A DNA stretch of 12,197 nucleotides, taken from the NCBI GenBank assembly GCA_051986465.1, contig JBPYFB010000012.1:1-12197 (forward strand). The letters are read 5' to 3'. Position numbers and translations under genes: made by a program. The stretch's first letter is position 1. Each line of letters begins with the position of its first letter. Source of the stretch: DATEJJ01 sp051986465. Its GTDB lineage: Bacteria; Actinomycetota; Actinomycetes; Mycobacteriales; Micromonosporaceae. Below are positions 6,757 to 12,197 of the stretch, piece by piece. A model generated the notes under the pieces. It was given only the letters and a program-made list of their open reading frames with translations. It did no database searches and was not told where the DNA came from.

Positions 6757-7721
6757 GACTCGTACCCGTACTGCTCCAGGATGTCGCCGAACATGCCGTT
6801 GAACCGGTCGATGTTGCGCCGGCTGAACCGGTCCCGCCAACCGCCGCTGCGTCCCTTGTAGAAGCTCCACGAGTTGGGGTTGTAGACGCGGTCCGCGACG
6901 CTCTCCGGATCCCGGTCGGAACCGATGTGCCGCAGGATCGCACCGACCGCCTCGACCTGCCGCTCCCGTGAGCCGCCGCCCTTGGGGCCGACCAGGTCCT
7001 CGTACCGGGCCTTGCAGACCTTCGGGTGGTGCAGCATCCACACCGCCTTCTGGAACTGGTCCCGGCCAAGGAAGTCCGGGTCCCGCAGGGCGTAGTCGAT
7101 CTTCTCGTCCCAGGTCGGCTTGCTGGCGAGGATCGCGCTGAAGATGTCCGCCTCGAAGAAGTTGCCGTACCCCTCGCGGGTCCGGCCCTCCAAGAAGTTG
7201 ATCATCGAGATCACCGTGTCCCGCGGATCCCGGTAGTTCAGCACCAGCGGCGGCGCGCCGGTCTCCACCCACTCGCTGAGGAAGCTGCCGTCGACCCGGT
7301 GGATGTCCAGCTCGTGGAACATCCAGCACAGGCCGGCCGGGGTGTCGGCGAACCGGGTGTAGGGCAGGTACGGGTTGGAGACCATCGCCTCGGCGAAGTC
7401 GAGCCGGGTCTGCCCGTACCGGTTGACGAGTTGCTGGCCGAGCCGGCGCTGCCAGTGCCAGACCAGCGCGCCCCAGGCCTCCTGGCTGCGGTCGGTGAAC
7501 GCGGGCGTGCCGCGCATGCCGAGCAGTTCGTCATAGTCGAGTTTGGACAGCACCAGCGCGGCGATCGCCCGGCCCTGCTCCTCGTCGAACTCCGGCACGG
7601 TACCCGGGGTCGGCCGGGCGACGCCGACCATCTTGTAGCCGAGCTCCAGCATGAGTTCCTGCATGAGGTGGGTGCCCGACTTCATGAAGGAAATCACCAT
7701 GGTACGGGGGGCCTGGTTCAT
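6753..7721 (-). CDS. PAPS-dependent sulfotransferase
   Basis: Predicted cytosolic sulfotransferase moving a sulfuryl group from PAPS to a hydroxyl of the product. 322 residues, the normal length. The 5'-phosphosulfate loop is SFMKSGTHL (11-19, compare KSGTtW), the 3'-phosphate motif is YRDPRDTVISM (163-173), and the C-terminal PAPS loop is YKGRSGGWRDRF (288-299, compare RKGxxGxW). ATG 7721 has AGGAG (plus coordinates 7729-7733) 7 bases before it. It starts 13 bases after the stop of the carbamoyltransferase-like gene and overlaps the P450 start as TTGA, so the three form one minus-strand operon. The acceptor is unknown: an aglycone phenol or alcohol, or a sugar hydroxyl, are all possible. Some of these enzymes build sulfated leaving groups that drive elimination, which cannot be excluded. 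Confidence 0.9.
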   Translation of the reverse strand: MNQAPRTMVISFMKSGTHLMQELMLELGYKMVGVARPTPGTVPEFDEEQGRAIAALVLSKLDYDELLGMRGTPAFTDRSQEAWGALVWHWQRRLGQQLVNRYGQTRLDFAEAMVSNPYLPYTRFADTPAGLCWMFHELDIHRVDGSFLSEWVETGAPPLVLNYRDPRDTVISMINFLEGRTREGYGNFFEADIFSAILASKPTWDEKIDYALRDPDFLGRDQFQKAVWMLHHPKVCKARYEDLVGPKGGGSRERQVEAVGAILRHIGSDRDPESVADRVYNPNSWSFYKGRSGGWRDRFSRRNIDRFNGMFGDILEQYGYES

Positions 7722-7734
7722 CGCATTGCTCCTG

Positions 7735-8925
7735 TCATGCGGTGCTGCCGGTGACCCTGCGGTACAGGATGCCGTCGACCCACACCGAGCCGATCCCGTC
7801 CCACTCCATCGCCGCGACGGCGCCGGGGATCAGGCCGTGCCCGGGGCGGTACGCGCTCGTCCCGCACAGCAGGGGGATGCCGCTCCACTTGCGGTACTCG
7901 CGCAGGATCGTGGTCAGCAGCAGGTCGTCCGCGGCGCCGACGGTCTGTACCCGCGCCGCGCCGCCGGTACCGGCGATCGCCGGTACCCGGTCCACCCACT
8001 GCGCGCGTACCCGGTGCGCGTACTGCTGGTACGGGTCCGGGGTGCCGGGGTCGAAGACGTCCGGCGCGTGGTCGGCGAGGCAGAGCGCGGCGAGCGGCCG
8101 GTCCGCGTCGTCGCCGGTGAGGCCGTTGACCGCCGCGCGGGCCGCGACGTCGACGGCGGGTACCAGGATGCTGCGGGTACCGAGTGCCTGCGGGCCGAGC
8201 TTGGCCCGTCCACTGAGGAGTGTCACCGGCTGGCCGGTGCGGTGCAGCATCCGGGCCAGCTCCTCGGGGCGGCACGGGCCGACCGACCAGCCCGCCGGCA
8301 GGTGTGCCGGCCGGGTCAGCTCGGGGCCGAGCCGGATGCTCCAGTCGAGCGGGCGCAGTCCGGTGTCGCGGCCCAGATGGGCGGCGGCGGCACCGATCGC
8401 GGCGCCCGAGTCGTCGGGGAACGGCGGTATCCACAGCTCGGCGACGAGCGGGTGCCCGCGCAGTTCGCTGGTGCACGCGGGGTCGAGCGCGCGGTCACCG
8501 GCGAAGCACAGGTTGACCGGGTCCCCGGTGTGCTGGTCCAGGAATGGCCGCGCGGCTGCGTTGCCGGTGACCGTGCCGTCCTTGTCCACAGTGAACAGTC
8601 GCGGGTCGGCACATTCGTCCCACACCAGTACGGTCGCCGGTTCGTTGCGTTGCGCGAACGGGCTTGTGCAGTACGCCGCCGCGACCCGACCGGTCATCCG
8701 CGGATACCCCACATAGGACCGGACCTTTCCGCCCAGTTCTATCGTTCCCGCGCCGTCGCGGCCATCGACCGCCCACTCGTCGATCCGGTCCACAGCACAG
8801 TTCTGGTCGGCCAGCAGTCGCGGCACATTCGCCAGATCGGTTACCCCGACGCTCAATTCCAGTCGGCCGTCCCGGACGACGGCGACGCCGCCGCTGCCGT
8901 TGAGCCCGAGCCCTGCGGTAATCAT
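7735..8925 (-). CDS. Truncated, degenerate O-carbamoyltransferase-like protein (NodU/TobZ/NovN family)
   Basis: Normal members use carbamoyl phosphate and ATP to make carbamoyl-adenylate and then carbamoylate a hydroxyl; they have about 550-700 residues. This one has 396. The fold is still legible: LGLNGSGGVAVVRDG at the N-terminus, YCTSPFAQ (85-92), VNLCFAGDRALD (137-148), PDDSGAAIGAA (170-180), GRAKLGPQALGTRSIL (239-254), RVQTV (325-329), and SGIPLLCGTS (348-357). The key positions have changed: the early His-Asp (GHDaS) is GSGGV; the iron-binding HxxxH before the SPF motif is MTGR; the GGvALN loop is GDRALD; the ExGPRALGNRS loop is KLGPQALGTRS; and the KxREx(F/W)RP segment is DDADRP. Roughly 120-160 residues of the Kae1-like domain are missing. 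The frame is intact and the start is well supported (ATG 8925, AGGGAGG 7 bases upstream), so it is maintained, not a decayed gene. Function unknown; ordinary carbamoylation looks unlikely. Confidence 0.82.
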   Translation of the reverse strand: MITAGLGLNGSGGVAVVRDGRLELSVGVTDLANVPRLLADQNCAVDRIDEWAVDGRDGAGTIELGGKVRSYVGYPRMTGRVAAAYCTSPFAQRNEPATVLVWDECADPRLFTVDKDGTVTGNAAARPFLDQHTGDPVNLCFAGDRALDPACTSELRGHPLVAELWIPPFPDDSGAAIGAAAAHLGRDTGLRPLDWSIRLGPELTRPAHLPAGWSVGPCRPEELARMLHRTGQPVTLLSGRAKLGPQALGTRSILVPAVDVAARAAVNGLTGDDADRPLAALCLADHAPDVFDPGTPDPYQQYAHRVRAQWVDRVPAIAGTGGAARVQTVGAADDLLLTTILREYRKWSGIPLLCGTSAYRPGHGLIPGAVAAMEWDGIGSVWVDGILYRRVTGSTA

Positions 8926-8954
8926 TCGAATTCCTCCCTGGAAAGCGCCGACTG

Positions 8955-8983
8955 ACGCTAACGAGAGGCATCCCGCGGGTCAA
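8955..8983 (-). promoter_or_regulatory. Promoter of the carbamoyltransferase-like/sulfotransferase/P450 operon
   Basis: On the minus strand a -35 box TTGACC (plus 8978-8983) and a -10 box TAGCGT (plus 8955-8960) are separated by exactly 17 bases, a good sigma-70/HrdB-type match. Initiation is expected near 8948, leaving about 22 bases of leader including the AGGGAGG site. The inverted repeat at 8997-9016 lies about 58 bases upstream of that point, a location typical for an activator. Confidence 0.62.
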
Positions 8984-8996
8984 TCCGCAAAGGCCG

Positions 8997-9016
8997 TCGT
9001 CCCGCTGGCGGGACAG
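8997..9016. promoter_or_regulatory. Operator copy 2: perfect 7-bp-arm inverted repeat
   Basis: The core GTCCCGC-TG-GCGGGAC (8999-9014) is a perfect palindrome with a 2-base centre. It differs from copy 1 (4831-4846) at a single core base, and the flanking AG on the right is shared. I find no third copy in the window. It lies between the divergent carbamoyltransferase-like operon and the C-methyltransferase operon and is the best candidate binding site for a cluster-specific regulator encoded elsewhere. Confidence 0.7.
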
Positions 9017-9034
9017 CGCCTGTCGCAACGGCTC

Positions 9035-9063
9035 TGGCATTCGCCGGCCAACTCCTGCAATAG
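9035..9063 (+). promoter_or_regulatory. Weak candidate promoter for the C-methyltransferase operon
   Basis: TGGCAT (9035-9040) and CAATAG (9058-9063), 17 bases apart, are the best -35/-10 pair I can find between the operator and the ATG at 9100. Both are poor matches, as expected if transcription depends on an activator bound at 8997-9016. Treat as a placement hint only. Confidence 0.25.
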
Positions 9064-9099
9064 TGCGAGTCTCTGCTGAAGATTCCCGCAGGAGCATCC

Positions 9100-10329
9100 A
9101 TGTCGAATACGTCTGACTGCCGTGCGTGCGGCGGCACCGTTCAAGAGTTCTTCGACTTCGGTCGCCAGCCACTCTCGGACGCCTTCCTGGCTCCCGATGC
9201 CGATCTGGCGCAGGAGTTCTTCTTCCGCCTCGCCGTCGGACTCTGCGCCGTATGCACGATGGTGCAGTTGATGGAGGAGGTCCCGCGCGAGCGGATGTTC
9301 CACGCCGACTACCCGTACTACTCGTCCGGCTCCACAGTCATGCGGGCGCACTTCGAGGAATTGGCGAAGCGGCTGCTGACCACCGAGCTCACCGGAGCCG
9401 ACCCGTTCGTCGTCGAGGTCGGCTGCAACGACGGCGTCATGATCAAAGCGCTCGCCGACGCCGGCGTGCGGCACCTGGGCGTGGAGCCGTCCGGCGGCGT
9501 GGCCGAGCTGGCCGCGGCGAAGGGAATCCGGGTACGCACCTCGTTCTTCGAGGAGTCCGTCGCCCGGGAGATCCTGGCCGCGGAGGGGCACGCCGATGTC
9601 ATCTACGCGGCGAACACCCTGTGCCACATCCCTTACATCGACTCCATATTCAACGGAGTCACCGCGCTGCTCGGACCGGACGGCGTGTTCGTCTTCGAGG
9701 ACCCGTACCTCGCGGACATCGTGGAACGCACCTCCTTCGACCAGATCTACGACGAGCACTTCTTCTTCTTCACCGCGTCGTCGGTCGCCGCGCTCGCCGC
9801 GCGGCACGGCCTGGCGCTGGTGGACGTCGAGCGGCTGCCGGTGCACGGTGGCGAGGTGCGCTACACCCTGGCGCACGCCGGATCGCGGGCGCCCAGCGAG
9901 GCCGTCGCCGAACTGCTCGCCGAGGAGAAGGCGAAGCGGATCGCGGAGCTCGCGACGCTGACCGCCTTCGGCGCCAACGTGCAGCGCATCCGGGACGACC
10001 TCACCGCGCTGCTGACCCGGTTGCGGTCGGAGGGCAGGCGCGTCGTCGGCTACGGTGCGACGGCGAAGAGCGCGACCGTCACGAACTTCTGTGGCATCGG
10101 GCCCGACCTGGTCCCGTTCATCTGTGACAGCACACCGACCAAGCAGGGGCGGCTCAGTCCGGGTACGCACATCCCGGTACGCGAGCCGGGCGCCTTCGCG
10201 GCGCCGTACCCCGATTACGCCGTGCTGTTCGCCTGGAACCACGCCGACGAGATCATGGCGAAGGAGCGGGCGTTCCGGGACGGCGGCGGCAAGTGGATCC
10301 TGTACGTCCCCGACGTACGGGTTGTGTGA
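9100..10329 (+). CDS. NDP-hexose C-methyltransferase (TylCIII/TcaB9 family)
   Basis: Predicted SAM-dependent enzyme adding a methyl to C-3 of a 4-keto-2,6-dideoxy sugar nucleotide. 409 residues, the normal length. Three domains are visible: an N-terminal zinc domain with C7-x2-C10 and C49-x2-C52; a Rossmann SAM domain with VVEVGCNDGVMIKAL (104-117); and a C-terminal domain with GYGATAKSATVTNF. The catalytic cluster IYDEHFFFF supplies Y217, E219 and H220, corresponding to Tyr222/Glu224/His225 of TcaB9 as I recall it. ATG 9100 has AGGAG (9090-9094) 5 bases upstream. It heads a plus-strand operon under operator copy 2, separated from the other sugar genes by 5 kb. With the dehydratase, 3-ketoreductase and epimerase it predicts a branched 3-C-methyl deoxysugar. 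Methylation at a carbon other than C-3 is possible. Confidence 0.92.
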   Translation: MSNTSDCRACGGTVQEFFDFGRQPLSDAFLAPDADLAQEFFFRLAVGLCAVCTMVQLMEEVPRERMFHADYPYYSSGSTVMRAHFEELAKRLLTTELTGADPFVVEVGCNDGVMIKALADAGVRHLGVEPSGGVAELAAAKGIRVRTSFFEESVAREILAAEGHADVIYAANTLCHIPYIDSIFNGVTALLGPDGVFVFEDPYLADIVERTSFDQIYDEHFFFFTASSVAALAARHGLALVDVERLPVHGGEVRYTLAHAGSRAPSEAVAELLAEEKAKRIAELATLTAFGANVQRIRDDLTALLTRLRSEGRRVVGYGATAKSATVTNFCGIGPDLVPFICDSTPTKQGRLSPGTHIPVREPGAFAAPYPDYAVLFAWNHADEIMAKERAFRDGGGKWILYVPDVRVV

Positions 10330-10354
10330 TTCCCTTCCGGAGAGGAGTGGCGAC

Positions 10355-11335
10355 GTGGGCGCTACCGCGACCGCGCGTATCTTCAACTCGACCGTGGCCG
10401 GCTTCGCCATCGCGGCCGCCTGGGAGGTCGGGGCACTCGACGAGCTGCGCGACCGTGGCTTTCTGGACGCGGAGGAGTTCTCCGCCAAGCACGACCTGCA
10501 CACGCCATCCATCCGGAGCCTGTTCGCCGCTCTCGCCGCCGCCGACGTGGTGCGGCGCGAGGGCGACACCGTCCACATCGGACCGGAGTTCGCCGAGGTG
10601 TACCGGCACAAGGCGTTCTTCCACTGGCTCACCATCGGGTGCGCGGAGCTGTTCGCGAACATGCCGACGATCGTGCGCAACGAGTCGCGGGTCGGTTCCT
10701 TCTACCGGCGCAACGCGGCGGCCATCGGCTTCGCCTGCCGGGACATCAACCTCGGCTCGTTCGACCCGGTGTTCTGGGCCGCGATGGACGGGCTGGACTT
10801 CCCGGTCACCTGCGTGGCCGACCTCGGCTGCGGTACCGGGGGGCGGCTGGCGCAGATCGCCGGGCGCTATCCCGGGGTACGGGGCGTGGGTATCGACATC
10901 GCGCCGGCCGCGCTGCACGACGCGGCCGAGTACGTGCGGGCGGCCGGGTACGGTGACCGGTTCGAGTTCATCGAGGGGGACGTGCGCGCCCTCGACGCCG
11001 ACCCGCGCTTCGCGGACGTCGAAGTCGTCACCTGTTTCATGATGGGGCACGACTTCTGGCCGCGGGACGAGTGCGTGGCCACGCTGCGCCGGTTGCGCGC
11101 GGCCTTCCCCAACGTGCGCCGGTTCCTGCTCGGCGACACCGCGCGCACCCGCGGCATACCCGACCGGGACAAGCCGGTCTTCACGCTGGCCTTCGAGACG
11201 GCGCACGACCTGATGGGCGTTTACCTGCCGACGCTCGCCGAGTGGCAGGACGCGTTCGTGGACAGCGGCTGGGAGTGCCTGAAGGTGCGCCAGGTCCACA
11301 CGCCGGTCGACTCGGTCGTGTACGAGCTGGCCTGA
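10355..11335 (+). CDS. MppJ-like non-haem-iron SAM methyltransferase, probable arylpyruvate beta-C-methyltransferase
   Basis: Predicted to methylate the beta-carbon of an aromatic 2-keto acid (phenylpyruvate in mannopeptimycin's MppJ), a route to beta-methyl aromatic amino acids. 326 residues. The N-terminal half is a winged-helix dimerisation domain (IFNSTVAGFAIAAAWEVGAL onward); the SAM site is VADLGCGTGGRL (154-165). MppJ's unusual iron site appears conserved: H232-D233 in MMGHDFWPR and H284 in FETAHDLMGVYLP, with the same 52-residue spacing as His243/His295 in MppJ from memory. W91 and R119 match MppJ Trp99 and Arg127, while MppJ Ser104 is Cys96 here. GTG 10355 follows AGAGGAG (10341-10347) by 7 bases. 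It lies 25 bases after the C-methyltransferase and 30 before the halogenase. It could be an O-methyltransferase of the same fold, but the iron ligands argue against that. The keto-acid substrate and the needed aminotransferase are not visible. Confidence 0.82.
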   Translation: MGATATARIFNSTVAGFAIAAAWEVGALDELRDRGFLDAEEFSAKHDLHTPSIRSLFAALAAADVVRREGDTVHIGPEFAEVYRHKAFFHWLTIGCAELFANMPTIVRNESRVGSFYRRNAAAIGFACRDINLGSFDPVFWAAMDGLDFPVTCVADLGCGTGGRLAQIAGRYPGVRGVGIDIAPAALHDAAEYVRAAGYGDRFEFIEGDVRALDADPRFADVEVVTCFMMGHDFWPRDECVATLRRLRAAFPNVRRFLLGDTARTRGIPDRDKPVFTLAFETAHDLMGVYLPTLAEWQDAFVDSGWECLKVRQVHTPVDSVVYELA

Positions 11336-11365
11336 GATCTCACCAAGACATCGAGGAGTTCGGGA

Positions 11366-12197
11366 ATGATTCGATCCGTGGTCATCGTCGGTGGTGGTAC
11401 CGCCGGGTGGATGACGGCAACGTACCTGAAGGCGGCCTTCGGCGACCGGGTCGAGGTGACCCTGGTCGAGTCGGACCAGGTGGGGCGCATCGGGGTGGGC
11501 GAGGCCACGTTCAGCACCGTGCGGCACTTCTTCGACTACCTCGGTCTCGACGAGGCGGACTGGCTGCCCAAGTGCGCCGGCGGGTACAAGCTCGGCATCC
11601 GGTTTGAGAACTGGAGCCGGCCGGGCGAGCACTTCTACCACCCGTTCGAGCGGCTGCGCGTGGTGGACGGCTTCAGCATGGCCGACTGGTGGCTGGCACT
11701 CGGCGACACCGGCCAGCCCTTCGACCGGTCGTGCTTCATCACCTCCGCGCTGTGCGAGGCGAAGCGGTCGCCGCGGATGCTGGACGGTTCGCTGTTCGTG
11801 TCCGGATTGGACAGTCCGCTGGGCCGGTCCACGCTGCAGGAGCAGCGGGCGCAGTTCCCGTACGCGTACCACTTCGACGCCGACGCGGTGGCCCGGTACC
11901 TGGCCGGGTACGGGACCGAGCGGGGCGTGCGGCGGGTCATCGACAACGTGGTCGAGGTGGGGCAGGACGAGCGCGGCTGGATCAGCCACGTCCGTACCGC
12001 CGAGCACGGCGACCTGACCGGTGACCTGTTCGTCGACTGCACCGGCTTCCGCGGCCTGCTCATCAACCAGACCCTGGGCGCGCGCTTCCAGTCGTTCCAG
12101 GACGTGCTGCCCAACAACCGGGCCGTGGCGCTGCGGGTACCGCGGGACGACGCGACGGAGATGAGCCCGTACACGACCGCGACCGCGATGAACGCGG
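11366..12197 (+). CDS. Flavin-dependent tryptophan-type halogenase, 3'-truncated by the window edge
   Basis: Predicted FADH2-dependent halogenase that chlorinates an aromatic ring, using a partner flavin reductase. 277 residues of roughly 500-540 are visible. Present: the FAD-binding GGGTAGWM (9-16), GVGEATFSTV (43-52), the catalytic-type lysine K75 in GYKLGIRFENW (the equivalent of Lys79 in PrnA/RebH), and DLFVDCTGFRGLL near residue 230. The WxWxIP motif, the second catalytic residue (Glu346 in PrnA) and the substrate-binding residues fall beyond the window. ATG 11366 follows GAGGAG (11353-11358) by 7 bases. Third visible gene of its operon. Tryptophan is the default substrate for this family, but phenols, pyrroles and carrier-bound substrates are also known, so neither substrate nor regiochemistry can be given. 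Confidence 0.9.
   Translation, partial: MIRSVVIVGGGTAGWMTATYLKAAFGDRVEVTLVESDQVGRIGVGEATFSTVRHFFDYLGLDEADWLPKCAGGYKLGIRFENWSRPGEHFYHPFERLRVVDGFSMADWWLALGDTGQPFDRSCFITSALCEAKRSPRMLDGSLFVSGLDSPLGRSTLQEQRAQFPYAYHFDADAVARYLAGYGTERGVRRVIDNVVEVGQDERGWISHVRTAEHGDLTGDLFVDCTGFRGLLINQTLGARFQSFQDVLPNNRAVALRVPRDDATEMSPYTTATAMNA

Noticed and set aside
6757..7329. Upstream open extension of the P450 frame as its missing N-terminus
   Set aside because: The translated sequence is a shadow of the sulfotransferase and contains no P450 A-helix-like segment or suitable start.
8582..8590. TTGTCCACA, a match to the actinobacterial DnaA box, with other TCCACA words scattered around (2102, 4603, 8789, 9332)
   Set aside because: They are dispersed inside coding sequence without clustering or an AT-rich region, so this is not an origin.
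8999..9014. Inverted repeat as a transcription terminator
   Set aside because: A 2-base centre cannot form a stable loop, there is no T-run, and it lies between divergent starts, not after gene ends.
8980..10680. Long minus-strand open frame (566 codons) opposite the C-methyltransferase
   Set aside because: Its product is low-complexity and has no recognisable motif, while the plus strand carries complete catalytic motifs; long antisense frames are usual at this GC content.
10253..12007. Long minus-strand open frame (584 codons) opposite the MppJ-like and halogenase genes
   Set aside because: A shadow of two well-supported plus-strand genes, without a ribosome binding site or family features.
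1..12197. tRNA, rRNA, CRISPR array, insertion sequence or attachment site
   Set aside because: I looked for repeat-spacer patterns, transposase motifs and tRNA-like segments and saw none; intergenic space is under 200 bases everywhere.

Overview
The window is GC-rich, tightly packed actinobacterial DNA. It has almost no TTA codons, uses GTG and TTG starts, and its genes are coupled by ATGA/TTGA overlaps or separated by a few bases. About 100 GTAC and 23 GGTACC words (hand count) give it a compositional signature that I would place, by inference only, in the Micromonosporaceae (Micromonospora/Actinoplanes type). All ten gene calls look like parts of one natural-product biosynthetic cluster: deoxysugar supply and transfer, plus tailoring of an aromatic, probably amino-acid-derived, scaffold. 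No PKS or NRPS core, transporter or regulator gene is in view, and both window edges cut genes.

Layout. (i) 1-4085, plus strand, one operon entering from the left: NDP-hexose 2,3-dehydratase (5' end missing), GT1 glycosyltransferase, RmlC-type epimerase, and a GFO/IDH/MocA-type NDP-hexose 3-ketoreductase. (ii) 4089-4811, minus strand: an AlaX-type alanyl-tRNA editing hydrolase, probably leaderless, convergent with the ketoreductase. (iii) 4812-4880: divergent intergenic region with an inverted-repeat operator. (iv) 4881-5660, plus strand: a small 2-oxoglutarate/Fe(II) oxygenase. (v) 5617-8925, minus strand, read right to left: an unusually short and degenerate carbamoyltransferase-like protein, a PAPS-dependent sulfotransferase, and a cytochrome P450 with a shortened N-terminus. 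(vi) 8926-9099: a second divergent intergenic region carrying the same operator. (vii) 9100-12197, plus strand: sugar C-methyltransferase, a methyltransferase strongly resembling the non-haem-iron phenylpyruvate beta-C-methyltransferase MppJ, and a flavin-dependent tryptophan-type halogenase (3' end missing).

How the genes fit together (inference). The 2,3-dehydratase, 3-ketoreductase, C-methyltransferase and epimerase are the expected set for a 3-C-methyl-2,6-dideoxy-L-hexose of the mycarose/axenose/olivomycose type; RmlA, RmlB and a 4-ketoreductase must lie elsewhere. The glycosyltransferase would attach it. The MppJ-like enzyme and the halogenase suggest a beta-methylated and/or halogenated aromatic amino or keto acid building block. 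The oxygenase, P450 and sulfotransferase would oxidise and sulfate the product.

The most notable points are: the same inverted repeat GTCCyGCTGGCGGGAC in both divergent promoter regions, apparently one regulon; an AlaX editing enzyme placed under that element; the carbamoyltransferase homologue that has lost its catalytic histidines; and the MppJ-like iron methyltransferase next to a halogenase. I do not recognise the compound.
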